In this document: positions 1 to 10,424 of the stretch, piece after piece
Layout of the letters: every line of letters begins with the position of its first letter
How positions within the stretch are numbered: the stretch's first letter is position 1
Origin: Fasciola hepatica
Lineage: Eukaryota > Platyhelminthes > Trematoda > Plagiorchiida > Fasciolidae
Assembly (NCBI GenBank): GCA_948099385.1
Contig: CANUEZ040000014.1
Coordinates: forward strand, 2,356,001 to 2,420,000
Direction: 5' to 3'
Length of the DNA: 64,000 nt
Program-made: the position numbers and the translations under genes
The notes under the pieces: model-generated
Databases searched by the model: none
Told to the model about the DNA's origin: nothing
Seen by the model: the letters and a program-made list of their open reading frames with translations, nothing else

Positions 1-118
1 AAGTATGTAATAGATCGTTTCGAAGCTCCTGTCCCGTGGAGACCCAACATGAAACCTATGCTAAACAGCCGAGAAATGGCTCTGAGAAGATTATGCATCC
101 TCAAAACCAGGCTAATTC
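1..118 (+). pseudogene. BEL/Pao pol fragment (start of reverse-transcriptase region)
   Basis: These 118 bases are identical to 63,436-63,553 of the right-arm BEL element and differ at two sites from the left-arm copy (near 8,270-8,320). They encode the stretch just before the RT palm that contains the MALRRLCILKTRLI segment. At 118/119 the match ends abruptly inside the codon series and unrelated sequence begins, so this is a rearrangement breakpoint. The upstream part of the copy lies outside the window. Confidence 0.9.
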
Positions 119-690
119 ATTTACACATTTACCGTATCTCGACCCTTCTGCGACATCGCTGCCACTTGACTCACTCTCTACGTCATGCATTGGTCGCCAG
201 CTGTTCTCAAATTGACACTGTGCGCTTACTGCAATAACGCATAGCTCATGGCTACATAGTCCCCAGCCAAACAACTCAATTTTTTGATCCTCCTTTATTC
301 AATTCTTTTTTGTTTTTTTCTTCATCGTTTCTCGTAACGATAGTTTCTCCTGCTGATTTTCAGCCCTCCTCATGTAAATTTTTCAGGTCCCGTTCTCCTC
401 TACTTGGCTCAGCCAGCTGCTCCATCTGACCTTAACTTTCAAATTTGCCGGCCCCATATCTGAATCCATCTCCGGGTTCACTTAACTCCCTCCATTACTC
501 TTTGGTGTGCATTCATTTATCTCCCTCTCACCTCCTCTGTATTTCTTCCTACCCCTCTTTGTCTAGCGTATTTCTAAATTTTTCATGAATTTTGTCTGTC
601 AGTTTCGTCCCTTGTAAAACTTTGATCATGCGTAAGGCATGCTTTGGGTGTCTCCGAAATAGGCTATTGTTATTATTATTAATGATAACG
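119..690 (+). mobile_element. 3' end of a non-LTR element with ATT-rich tail
   Basis: The last ~200 bases resemble the fragment nested in the gypsy integrase at 15,041-15,770 (read on its minus strand): shared blocks include TTTGGTGTGC, ATTTTGTCTGTC and a GCATGCTT motif shortly before the end. The sequence ends in a TATTGTTATTATTATTAAT tail at about 666-685, a typical simple-repeat 3' terminus of CR1/Jockey-like elements. No open frame is retained. Orientation is plus, judged from the tail. Confidence 0.55.
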
Positions 691-1559
691 AGAGATGACG
701 ACACACCTATCGGTAAATCTATGCCAAAGGGCTAAGCCATTACCTATAGCCAAGCTGGATGGTGGATGCTTAGAGTAAAAGCTGAGAAAAGCAAAGCGCA
801 TGGGGCAGTAGGCGAAAAGACACATACAGTGGGTATGAAGAGGTGGGCTCCCAAAGACTGTGTACCCTAATATGAGGGGTTGTGAGCGAAATGAAAATGG
901 AAGTGTTGGCGAAGTCAGTTCATTTCATACAGTGTTAGTAATAAGAACAAAAGGTGGGCAGCAGTCTTTGCACGAACGCCCATACAGCTGAATAGGAGCG
1001 GGTCCCTGATGCCTCCAAGGGACAATAGAATTCCTGGTGATGAGGCAGGAGAAACTTCAGTAGTTTCCCTTGGAAGGCGCTAAAATTACTGTGCAAGGTG
1101 AGGCCTTGTAGGTTCAAGAAAATACGGGCCAAGTGGCTGTTGGTGTAAAAAGTGGAGTGTCTTCTCGAGAATTACACCCGAGGGAACAGCAGCCTTAAAG
1201 GGAATGATCAAAGTAAGTGACTTGATAGAAGGTGCCGTCATATGGCACAAAGTTTCTTGTGGCTTGGGAGGTGCGTGAAGGAATTACTGGCTACAACTAG
1301 TTGATCTGTGACTAAAGCTATCACGGAGGTAGCTGAAAACGGATCGGAGTGCCATGAAAATTCGTGGCTGCACAGCCTACTGACGGAATAGAATAAATGG
1401 TAGGCTGGGGGGTACTCTTTTCATAAAAGCTGACTTCTATCAGCGGATGTTCTTCTTACGCTAGTACCGCCCAACACACAGGCCACTGCATGCTACATTT
1501 TCCCACACCAGTGGCTGATAGGGATAGTCATTGCATACAGAGGGCCGCAAGCAGAAGAG
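691..1559. other. Unassigned stretch
   Basis: No coding segment, LTR, terminal repeat or internal repeat was recognised here. Short open frames (for example 935-1,132 on the minus strand) have no recognisable motifs. Confidence 0.4.
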
Positions 1560-2760
1560 AAAGAAGAATGTGAACTATTCCAGATTCAGCAGAGGAAGCT
1601 GAGCAGGTCACAAAGCCTTATCGCGATGGTGGATATGAATGGTCCAGAGGCAAACTGGAACGGTGAATATACCCCCGAGAGAACCACTGGAGGTGCTATC
1701 GTGACTTGGCTTCACAACCACGCCGTCGAGCAATGAGAAAGAGAATCGACGAGCTTCCCCGTCGAGCAACGTTATTCTACACTGGATCTGTTGATGAGCG
1801 GGTATCGATCTGACATCCTCTTCCCGGAAAAGAGCAATTGCGGAGTCTTGCGAGCAATGTCCGATGTTGGGCGCAACAAGCCGGGACCTGAGTGGGTTCG
1901 GAACTATGTTACAGTAGATGTGAGCCAACTAAAAGCAAAGGCACCAAGCATGTGTTAGTACCCGGAAGTCCCGGAACCATTCGTGAGGAGGGAGGAGCCG
2001 GAGGGCAATAAAGCCGGGCTAACAGGATTGACGGACGAGTTTGTTCCGTTAACACAACAAAGAAATAGGAGCCAGCAGCCTTCGCGGAACCTGAAGATTG
2101 CTAGGAGGTTAACTGTTCGTAGAAGGTTATGGACTCATTACAAACTTCGCAGCACGCAATACGCATGGGCAACGCACGAGACAGCCAGAAACAGACTGAA
2201 GCCCTTCAATGAGAAGCAAAGTACAATCATGAGAGGAAACTAGCCAACAAAGTGAAGACTGACCTGAAAATGTTCTTCGCTTGCGTGCAGCCCAAGAAAA
2301 CGACAAGTGAGTGCTTAGGTACTCTGGAAATGCCCGACGGAAGCATTGATTTCGATGATAAACATAAGACGGAAACCCTACTTGAGATCATTGAGAGGGT
2401 GTATCGTCAAGGCCAGATGCTCAGTGCGGCTTGGTCGGACATGGGGCGTACGCCAGTGACTCAGCAGCTCATTGAAAGTGAGGACGAGGTGCTCCATGAA
2501 ACTAGGTCCTTGTGCAGGCATAAAGCATCCAGACCGGGTACAGTCCATTCGTCGATTTTTCAGTCTCCTTTGTATTTCCCATGAGAGGCTAATGCTTAGC
2601 TGTACAATAAGTGACAAACGGAGGGAGGGCCGGATACCAGAAGACTGGCGCAAGGTCATTGCCGCGGCAAAAAGTAGGACACGATTAGGGCAGAAGGCGG
2701 AGAACTACAGGTCGTCGGCCTGATACCAGTATTGTGCAGGCGTTTGGAACGTACAACCTG
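1560..2760 (+). pseudogene. Degraded CR1-like ORF2 fragment (endonuclease-RT linker and start of RT)
   Basis: Plus-strand frames over 1,983-2,723 match, piece by piece, the linker between endonuclease and RT of the better preserved element at 45,964-47,870: a TGLTDEFVPL segment, an RxxLWTHYKLRSTQYAW segment, an FFACVQPKK segment, then GRIPEDWRK and a QKAENYR motif at the entry to the RT fingers. The match crosses several frameshifts and stops. The RT palm is missing; the sequence runs into other repeats near 2,760. In an intact element this protein nicks target DNA and copies the element RNA at the nick; this fragment cannot. Confidence 0.7.
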
Positions 2761-2884
2761 TAGGCAATTAGGCTTGGATCTGGGTAGGAATGAAATAAAG
2801 ACATTTGTACAACATGAGTTCGGAGGGAAACATGGTGTTCGATAAACCTGAGGACGTTCTTGGAAGGTGTGAGAGGACTTCGAG

Positions 2885-2956
2885 CAGTGCGTAGCAAAAT
2901 TGGAAGCGGATCCCGAAATCAGAACTCGATTATCCGGTAATTCTACGACGCTAGAT
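2885..2956 (-). repeat. BEL LTR-like end fragment
   Basis: This segment contains GCGGATCCCGAAATCA followed by a CGATTATCC...TTCTACGA..CTAGATTA series that lines up with the low-coordinate ends of the BEL LTRs at about 3,999-4,077 and 10,069-10,147. It stops where the ATT tract begins. It is either a truncated relic LTR or a module shared by two element families. Confidence 0.6.
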
Positions 2957-3110
2957 TAATAATAATAATAACAATAATAATAATGGTTTATTTAGGATAA
3001 CCCCGAGGCATGCTGTAACGCAAGATCAAACGGTACAATTGGACGTAGAGCCCGAATTCCAAGAGGATGATTCAGGTATATGCACTCGATATTGTACAGG
3101 AGAAAGTATT
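2957..3110 (-). mobile_element. Non-LTR 3' end with (ATT)n tail, minus strand
   Basis: The plus strand shows a TAATAATAATAATAACAATAATAATAATGG tract at about 2,956-2,985 followed by a GGCATGC-like motif near 3,008. On the minus strand this reads as GCATGCC...AAATAAACCATTATTATTATT, the same end signature as the fragments at 119-690 and 15,041-15,770. How far the element extends upstream on its own strand is not clear. Confidence 0.5.
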
Positions 3111-3982
3111 TAAGTTACCCTTTAAGGCGGGGCCCGGCAAATTTGAACTCAAGGTCGGGCGGCCAACCCCGCCAAGTCAGGGTAGAGCTGGTCGGAGGTG
3201 GTAGACTCTTCCTGAAGTAGTACAAAAAGAGGGGCTATGCAACGAGGGAATCGAACAGAATTGACGAAAGTTTTGTTCACCTTGAGGAAAAAGAAGTTTC
3301 CAAGGGAGACATGAACCAGTTATAGCGCTCCGCGGAGTATGGCACGGCTTTGGATTGAAATCAGACGACAAAAAGAATGAATTAGCAGACAAAGAACAAT
3401 CAAAATCTTCTGAAGATCTTCCTTGTAAAGTTCAGCGACCACATATCGGCTGAGTCCGTTAAATACCCAAAGGAGGACTCATTTGTAGAGAGATTGCCTA
3501 GGTGGGGGTAAAAGAAGTGGCCGAATGTAAACATGCAATCGCTGCAAACATCGTTTACCTTCATAAAGGTGGAATGTGATGCACCAAAACAGAAATGGGA
3601 ACTGGGCGACAAATCATTTTGTGATGCGAAGCCATGATAGCCGCAGGTGCGCGGTTTGCACAGATGAGTATATAAATGACAAGTAAGTATTTACGTTTGA
3701 TTATCGTTGTCTAAGGGCTGAACATGATGACCAGATAGATGCAAGAATCAAAATTTTCTGAGAGGATTTACCAAGATAAAATACTGGATGTGAAAAAGCA
3801 TCAAACAGCCGATGAATACAGTTGCGAAGTTGGGCGGTGAAGTAGTTGACAGGTAAATACTATCTGCTGGTATTCTTTGTGAGAGGTGGATCCTGTGATG
3901 GCGAAAGATCAAAAAGCTGCAATACAGGTGTCTCTCAGATGTCAATATATGGGGAGGGCATGAATCTTTGCAAGGCGAGTAT
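3111..3982. other. Unassigned stretch
   Basis: No recognised protein motif or repeat. Minus-strand frames at 3,177-3,392, 3,400-3,612 and 3,748-4,002 are short and featureless. The sequence may be the 5' continuation of the minus-strand non-LTR end at 2,957-3,110. Confidence 0.35.
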
Positions 3983-4354
3983 TGTAACACATGTTTGAGC
4001 AATGCGTAGCCAAATTCGCAACGGATCCCGAAATCAAAAGGCGATTATCCGTGATATTCTACGATACTAGATTATTGAATGAACAATGACACCAAAAAGA
4101 TACAAACCTCAATAATGAGATAACAAGGACTCAACAACGAGAAACCGAATTGCAGCGTGTGAGCAAGGAGCACGTGCGTCACGCAGGTCCAGAACGAGGA
4201 TATGACAAAGTAGCGCTCTGGGTGCGAACAAACGGCAATTGGTCCATAAAAGCAAACAGTTCGTAAAGACACGTCAATAGTGTAAGTAAGTGATGGTAAG
4301 AAAAACACGGAACCGCAAAGGTTTTAGGGCGATTTTCCACGACCGGTCGTTGCA
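3983..4354 (-). repeat. BEL 3' LTR (left arm)
   Basis: A 372-bp repeat nearly identical to 10,053-10,424. Read on the minus strand it starts in a TG-A-ACGACCGG motif and ends in TGTTACA, close to the usual TG...CA ends. It lies after the integrase on the minus strand and is therefore the 3' LTR. Confidence 0.9.
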
Positions 4355-4614
4355 CCGCCCATCAAAATCCTCCCGAATCCTTGGCAGAATGAAAGGTTTG
4401 GTATAATCGCACTGATTCTTCCTACCTACCTAGGCCCTGCTGTCAGTGCGCGTGCCTAATGCTTGTCGTCGACGTTCTGCTCATGGTCACACCTAATCCG
4501 TTGGCCAGTAGACGCGAGGTTAGTCTACATCTTCCACGAGAACAATTGACCGATGGCAGGCGTGAAGGGGGCACTTAAACGCTGTCCTTGGAAAGGCCGT
4601 CCTGCCCTGGTTGT

Positions 4615-4975
4615 ATGTGCTTGAGTGAGTATGTGTGTGTGTATGATGTAATCGCCGCTACCCCCACATATGCAAAAGACATTCCAGTAACGTCAACAAA
4701 GTCAAATTGCGAAGACCGTCACATGTTTGATAGGGGTTGCGTGACATAGCGTGCGTCGAGTATGTGTGTATGTGTCTGGGTGTATAATGGAATCACAAGT
4801 ACCACCACACATCAAAGGAGGACCTTCTGCAACGTCAACGGAAGACTGTGAGCACTGCAACGTGTTTGACGAGGACCGTGTGGCATAAACGAGTAAAATG
4901 TATTCATGTGTGCGTGACCTAAGCTCCGCTACTTCTACATGCAACGTCGTGTCGTGTGATAAACTAAGATTTGGG
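4615..4975. repeat. Tandem repeat of about 140 bp in BEL 3' untranslated region
   Basis: About two and a half copies of a degenerate unit: a GAGTATGTGTGTATG-like block, then a run containing CACA, then AACGTCAAC (at about 4,691 and 4,833), then ACGTGTTTGA/ACATGTTTGA (about 4,720 and 4,859). Period is near 140. It lies between the integrase stop and the 3' LTR. Confidence 0.6.
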
Positions 4976-5097
4976 CAACTAACTCCATAGTAAATAGTAA
5001 ACACCGTATGAAATTAGACACAAATATACTCCAAAGACGGTGTGGAGGGTTGGGCCCTACAGGAAAATGCATGAGGAATAAATAAATGAATTCAGCT

Positions 5098-5583
5098 TCA
5101 TCTGGTATCAGCAGACGTGTATATGGCTTGGTCTGTAGCGTCGATCTCGCCCGCGTCACTGTCACCCTCAAGCATACATATCTTACGGATATCTCGCAAT
5201 ACGTTTCCTTTGTTTGTTCTCACCACCACCGTGCGCACGAGGCCACCGATTTCTGTACGGCAGTCCTTCACCACTCCAACCGGCCAATCGTCTTTATGTA
5301 AGTGGCTCTCCACGAGGATGACCACATCGCCACGTCTGAACGACCTCTGTTTGGAGATCCACTTTTTCCGAAGCTGCAGATCCGGTAAGTATTCCCTTGT
5401 CCGACGTTTCCAGAAAGCTTTTGCCAGGTGGTTCACTTGTTTCCATCCAACGATGTACGTTCCACGCAAGGTTTTCGGTGTGGTTGCTCCTGCGTTTGAC
5501 CGAAGTATTAACAGGTCGTTGGGGGTGGGTGCCGGTTCGTCTTGCGGGTCTGGGACGATCGGCACCAGGGGTCTGTTTTTCAA
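5098..5583 (-). pseudogene. BEL integrase C-terminal DUF5641-like segment
   Basis: A 161-codon open frame with the features of the DUF5641 region that follows the integrase core in BEL/Pao polyproteins: a tract with PKTLRGTYIVGWKQVNHLAKAFWKR, then YLPDLQLRKKW, then a GDVVILVE strand and a WPVGVVKD segment, then a VRTVVVRT strand and an R-KICMLE ending. In active elements this part helps position the integrase on DNA. The initiator shown by the open frame is arbitrary, since the protein should be continuous with the integrase core upstream. Confidence 0.85.
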
Positions 5584-6740
5584 TATGCGTTCTACTTCTG
5601 TTAGTAAAGTAGTCAGCGTCTCGTCATCGAGGGCTTCTTGTGAGGTCAGGGCTGTGAGTATTCTCCTAGTCGATCGTATCAGCCTTTCCCAAATGCCATC
5701 ACGATGACTGGCATAAGGTGGGTTGAAGTGCCATTCTATCCCCCTTGCTACGGGCTGGTTTCGTATTTTGGCGTGATCCAGGCGGTTCTACCATTTCTCT
5801 AACTCCTTATGAGCCCAAACAAAGTTCGAGCCATTGTCTGAGTATACATTCTTGGGGATGCCCCGTCTCGCGATGAACCCTTGAAAGGCCATTAGAAACG
5901 AATCGGTGGTCATATTAGGCACTTCTTCAAGATGGACTGCCGTTGATTGCAAACATGTTATCAGGCAGCCATACCTCTATTGGGTGCTCCTTTGCTGTCA
6001 TACAAGTAACGGGCCAAAGCAGTCGACGCCAACTTCCACGAACGGGCACCATCCCGGTTGAATTCTTATGGCTGGAGGGGGGCCACCATTTGTTGGCCTG
6101 CTACCGCTCTCCGGCGACGACAAGTGATGCGATTGTCTATGACTCGCTTGAACGTCGCTGGTCCCTTTGTCACCCAAAATCGTCGACGTATATTGTTCAA
6201 CAAGCGGTTCAAACCTGCGTGTCCTTCTTCTCGATGTACATAGTCTATTAGGCATCTCGTTATGTGGTGGCCACCAGGGATTATTATGGGGTGTTTTGTT
6301 TCGTACTCTAGATTTGAATTCGTCAGCCGCCCTCCAACTATCAGTAGCTCTTTGGCTCGCATAGGGTTTAGTCTTCGGGTACTGCTGTGCAACAGCCTGC
6401 TTCCTTTGGAGTTACCATCTATCCTGGCTAGCTCGCGGGCCGCGAATGGGAAAGCGTCTAGTTGCAGTAGGCGTATGACTTCGGGTTCGGCTTGATTCAG
6501 CTCGTCCGGTAGTATGGTCCCCACATTCAATGTGTTTTGTGGTCTTGCGCCTTTCAAAATCAATAAGAGTGCTTTGTATCGTGTCCACCAGACCCCGGCT
6601 CTTAACATTTTTGTCCAGTTGGGAAATTGGCACAGTTTTTCTATTAGGCTTGCGCTTTCCATGTAATTAGCAGCCAGTATCAGTCTTTTAGTCTCGATAT
6701 CGCCATCATTATCCTTAGGTATTAATAGCATTGGCCACAT
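5584..6740 (-). pseudogene. BEL integrase zinc-binding region and disrupted core
   Basis: Codons near 6,740-6,255 encode the integrase N-terminus: HPIIIPGGHHIT, then HREEGHAGLN with the zinc-ligand histidines, then RRRFWVTKG, then a cysteine-arginine run and QQMVAPL. In a second frame (5,998-6,255) the first core strand is seen as VGVDCFGP, carrying the first catalytic aspartate. The rest of the core, with the other two acidic residues, lies in 5,584-5,997 and is broken by frameshifts and stops. No functional strand-transfer enzyme can be made. Confidence 0.8.
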
Positions 6741-7484
6741 CTCTTAAGCTGCAGTTAAGAAGTCCGGCCCCATTGTCCATATCCGCAACCTCTCCAGTGT
6801 TTTCAGGCCCCTTGAGCAGAAGCCGGCAGGGTTACTGGCGGATTGTACATAGTGCCATTGATCGGTTTTAGTCGACTCGTGAATTATAGTGAGTCTGTTG
6901 GCCACGAAAGTGTTAAAACGAGTGGTAATGTTGTTTATGTAATGAAGTACAGTGGTTGAGTCCGTCCAAGAGTTTGGTTCCTAGTTTATCCGATCGAAGC
7001 ATCTCCTAATCAGCGTCGCGGCTTTCACGGCCAGTACTGCTGCCGTCAGTTCCGGCCTTGGAATCGACACCGTTTTCAGTGAATCCACTCTTGCCTGGCT
7101 GTGCCGCCCATCATTTGCGTCCACCCAGCAGCTGTAGGCAACTATTCCGTAGCCCATTTCTGATGCATCAGAAAATAAGTGGAGTTGGGCGTCGTTCGTG
7201 CACTTGATTCCTGTTAAGCATCTTTGTATTTTGATCTCACCAAGTTGCTCCAGGCTGTACAGCCAGTCGCGCTATCGCTTATCATCGTCATCCTGGAGAG
7301 GCTCGTCCCAACCCGTCCCCCTCTGGCACAGCAATTGCGGCAAGCACTTTCCCGGTGACAACCATGGAGAAACGAAACCTAGGGGATTATAGAGGCTTCA
7401 GACTGATGATAGGATTCCTCTCCGTGTGGCTGGTCGTTTGGGTAGGTCCAGGGTGAAAATGAATTCGTCACCTCTGGGTTTCCA
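6741..7484 (-). pseudogene. BEL RNase H region, broken frame
   Basis: Reading the minus strand around 7,110-7,190 gives LHLFSDASEMGYGIVAYSCW, the RNase H strand with its catalytic aspartate, and around 7,030-7,075 gives SIPRPELTAAVLAVKAA, the conserved helix with the catalytic glutamate. Stops and frameshifts split the rest. The domain degrades the RNA strand of the RNA-DNA hybrid in active elements. Confidence 0.75.
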
Positions 7485-8522
7485 CTAAAGACCAAGCGTG
7501 CGCTCCCTTTGTGAAGAGGATCCAAAAAGCTCTCTCGTACACTCCCTTTTCTCGGACTCCGGGATAACATTGTGCACCTCTCGGCTGTTTGAAGCCCATT
7601 TAGTGAGGTTGAATCCTCCGGCATTTAGAGTGGCAATCAGTCCGGTCATATGGGGAATAGCAGTATTTGGGTCGTCGGAGGAACACAGAAAATCGTCCAC
7701 GTAGATATGGTCCATTGCTCTTCCTAGCAGATTGCTGGTGACACCGAAACGCTTGAGAGTTTCCCGGAGGGCAAAATTAGCACAGAAGGGAGATGATACC
7801 GTCTCGAAGGGATGAATGGTCAGCCTGTACTCGTCAGGTGCGCGACTTGCGTCGTTTTCAGGCCACCGAAGAAGACGAAAGGCGTCCCTATCTTTAACGG
7901 GCATCTTTACTTGTAGAAACATTTCACGTATATCCGCAGAGACGGCTACTTTTCCCAGCCGGAAACGACATAAAACCTCGACTAGTGGTTTTGTCCAGTC
8001 TGGGCCCTGTAGTATATGGTCGTTGAGTGACACACCCTGACATTTTGCGGCACAGCCGGAAACCACGCTGACCTTCCCCGGTTTCTTTGGGTTCACGATC
8101 AGGTGATGGGGTAAGTACCACCTCAAATTTGCGTTGATAACCGCTGTATCCACTCTTTCTACATAACCCAAATCGATGTTATGTTGCACGGTTCGCGTGT
8201 ATTCTATCCTTAATTGTGGTTCCCGAATTAGCCTGGTTTTGAGGATGCATAATCTTCTCAGAGCCATTTCTCGGCTGTTTGGCATAGGTTTCATGTTGGG
8301 TCTCCACGGGGCAGGAGCTTCGAAACGATCTATTACATACTTAGCGTTCTTGGCTACCATGTCCAAAGCCGCCCTATCTTCTCGTGATGGAGCACCTCTA
8401 TCAATGGCCAGGTCGGCAAATTCGGCAGTACACAGCTGTTGGTGTTCGCCGTTTCTGCCGAAGTGTAGTTGATTTGGATTAGTTTGCCGCATCTTCAATC
8501 TGTACTGCCATATTAAGTTCAA
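7485..8522 (-). pseudogene. BEL reverse transcriptase
   Basis: A 345-codon frame holding most of the RT: a YLPHHLIVNP fingers motif, GVSLNDHILQGP, then VSADIREMFLQV with the first palm aspartate, then SSPFCANFALR, then the catalytic IYVDDFL box, then a GGFNLTKWASN motif. The first ~20 codons are not real RT: a 13-bp deletion relative to the right arm near 8,460 fuses a shifted frame in front. One position usually Asp in this family (VVSGCAAK here, VVSDCAAK in the right arm) is Gly. After CTREL the frame shifts, and the remaining RT continues in another frame around 7,379-7,490. Confidence 0.9.
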
Positions 8523-9433
8523 TCAAACATAGTGCGTACTGCATAGGGTGCTTTGCGGATTCCCATTCTTTGATCCAGTACCCAATGCGCTTCCGGGATA
8601 TCGTAACCGATCAGCAGATCAATTTCATTATTCTGCCACTCCTCGATCGCAACCCCGTCGAGATGCGGCCACCGAGTCAGAATCGATTGCACTGACTGAG
8701 GTGCTCTCATCGGCAGGTCCTCTATGGTGAATGCTTCTAGAGTTTCTGCTCTATCGTTGCTGACCAAGGAAACGAGTCGTAGGTGGAGTTTGGTCGACTG
8801 GGTGACTTCGGTGCCACTCACTGTGCTCACTGCTAATGAAAATTGATTCCCTCTGATCCCATATCTCTCTGCGAACTCCTTCCCTACCAGGGTGTTATCC
8901 GAGCCACTATCTATGAAGGCCACTGCTTTGACCACCCCAGTTGGAGTCACTACTTCCACGGCCACTACGCCTAAACGTACCGGTTTACTGGCAGATCGTG
9001 ACGTTGAACAAATAACGCTGGGTTTGGTACTCGTCTGGGGTAAGGTTACTCTTGCCTGGTGCAACAATCGATGGTGTCTGCCCGTGCAGCCCTCGTACCC
9101 ACATCTGTTCTTTGTTCTACAAGCTGCCGCCTGGTTCGTGGTGTTGAGACAAATAAAACACGCTCCTGCCATCCTCGCCATTCCCCACCGTTCGTCTATT
9201 GTGGCTTTGCCGAACTTGGGGCATTCTGTTAGTCCATGGATAGCGCCACAGGATCTGCGATTTGGTTGCGCCGTGGCATCGCGTGAAATGGCATGTGTAG
9301 CGGTCCAAGGCTGGTATGTTGGATGTTCCTGTGCAGGGGTTAGAGCCTGGCTAGTACTGGGCTTGTTTGCCTGGTTGCTGTCCCGGATAAGTCGACCAAA
9401 CCTGCTGTCGGCTATATTGGTTTGCTTGTCCAA
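8519..9433 (-). pseudogene. BEL gag zinc knuckles and aspartic protease
   Basis: A 304-codon frame. Residues ~45-125 carry a run of Cys/His with the pattern CGAIHGLTECPKF, ACFICLN and a CRTKNRCGYEGCTGRHHRLLH cluster, the BEL gag zinc knuckle region. Residues ~150-300 hold the retropepsin: GVVAVEVVTPTG, then AVAFIDSGSDNTLVG with the catalytic DSG, then a DLLIGYD motif typical of the BEL protease. A stop separates it from gag (9,473-9,718), and a TAA present only here (near 9,437) adds to the damage. Stops in front of RT are shared with the right arm. Confidence 0.9.
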
Positions 9434-9472
9434 TTATTCGATCAGGTCTTCGAAGTTAGCCACCCGGTCGCC

Positions 9473-9718
9473 TCAGCTTATACGTTCCGCCTCTTCCGCA
9501 CACTGACCTTGTAGTTCGGGAGAGAGGTGGCGGACTATGCCTTCCAAAGTGTGCATTGCATCTAGGTCAGCCCTGTAACCTAAATGTTCGAGGGCTATTG
9601 AGCAGCTTTGCATCTTAATCACCAGGTCGGCCATTGCGTAGACGTCGCAAACGTCGAAAACCGTCAGTTCCACTCTTGGCAAATCGATCAATGGTGTTTT
9701 GTAGTCGGAGACCGGCAT
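9473..9718 (-). pseudogene. BEL gag (DUF1759-like) with 261-bp internal deletion
   Basis: An 81-codon frame. Its first 22 codons and last ~58 codons match the right-arm frame at 61,786-62,292, but 87 codons in between are absent. The missing part contains the conserved core with a WLLYLTHCRRG and an RARKILKDLFGQPF motif. The deletion keeps frame. It is unique to the left arm and accounts exactly for the 71,504 to 71,765 step in paired coordinates. Confidence 0.85.
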
Positions 9719-9726
9719 GGGGTTCC

Positions 9727-9897
9727 CTATCTTATTGCACCCTTCTCTACGGAAGTGTCGTAGTCGCTGGTCTCATGCTCGTATTCTTTCTGTATACACT
9801 TCTTTTCTGCTTCCTGGGCCTGTAGTCTAGCCGATAGCAACTGTTGTTGTAGGTCTAGTATTCTCAGCCCACATAGATCAACATCCTCACGATCCAT
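9727..9897 (-). pseudogene. BEL gag N-terminal coiled-coil segment, left arm
   Basis: A short frame of 56 codons starting at the ATG of 9,895-9,897. It begins MDREDVDLCGLRILDLQQQ and continues Gln/Glu/Leu/Lys-rich, with heptad-like leucines suggesting a coiled coil, then an acidic ETSDYDTSVE patch, and ends in TAG. The rest of gag follows in another frame, so a frameshift or missing base separates start and body. It is preserved in both arms. Confidence 0.6.
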
Positions 9898-10052
9898 GTT
9901 GCCCTCATCAACACATGAACTAGCACTGGCAGGATGTAACCAAAACCTCCCCAGGGACTTGCCGTGTTACTTCCTGTCCGGCCTCCAATGTCTTTGATCC
10001 TTTTCTTGGCATTTTGTGTAATTTTCTCGTTCCAAATTGATTTATTCAGTAT

Positions 10053-10424
10053 TGTAACACACGTTTGAGCAATGCGTAGCCAAATTCGCGACGGATCCCG
10101 AAATCAAAAGGCGATTATCCGTGATATTCTACGATACTAGATTATTGAATGAACAATGACACCAAAAAGATACAAACCTCAATAATGAGATAACAAGGAC
10201 TCAACAACGAGAAACCGAATTGCAGCGTGTGAGCAAGGAGCACGTGCGTCACGCAGGTCCAGAACGAGGATATGACAAAGTAGCGCTCTGGGTGCGGACA
10301 AACGGCAATTGGTCCATAAAAGCAAACAGTTCGTAAAGACACGTCAATAGTGTAAGTAAGTGATGGTAAGAAAAACACTGAACCGCAAAGGTTTTAGGGG
10401 GATTTTCCACTACCGGTCGTCACA
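10053..10424 (-). repeat. BEL 5' LTR (left arm)
   Basis: Direct repeat of 3,983-4,354 with only scattered substitutions. It lies before gag on the minus strand, so it would hold the promoter. The next bases inward read ATACTGAATAAATCAATTTGG on the minus strand; no clear tRNA primer site was recognised. Confidence 0.9.

Larger units (their letters stand above)
3983..10424 (-). mobile_element. BEL/Pao LTR retrotransposon, left-arm copy, inactive
   Basis: Two near-identical direct repeats (3,983-4,354 and 10,053-10,424) bracket minus-strand coding sequence in BEL order: gag, zinc knuckles, aspartic protease, reverse transcriptase, RNase H, integrase and a DUF5641-like C-terminus. The element is broken: stops separate gag from protease and protease from RT, a 261-bp deletion removes part of gag, a 13-bp deletion shifts frame before RT, and the integrase core is scrambled. 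No clear 5-bp target duplication was found at the outer LTR edges. The right arm holds the partner copy, which shares the main stop codons, so the element was already dead when the arms duplicated. Confidence 0.92.

Noticed and set aside
5117..5707. 196-codon plus-strand frame over the BEL element
   Set aside because: Antisense shadow of the DUF5641-like coding segment on the minus strand.
8892..9506. 204-codon plus-strand frame, repeated at 62,259-62,873 on the minus strand
   Set aside because: Antisense shadow of the zinc-knuckle and protease region; kept in both arms only because the arms are recent duplicates.
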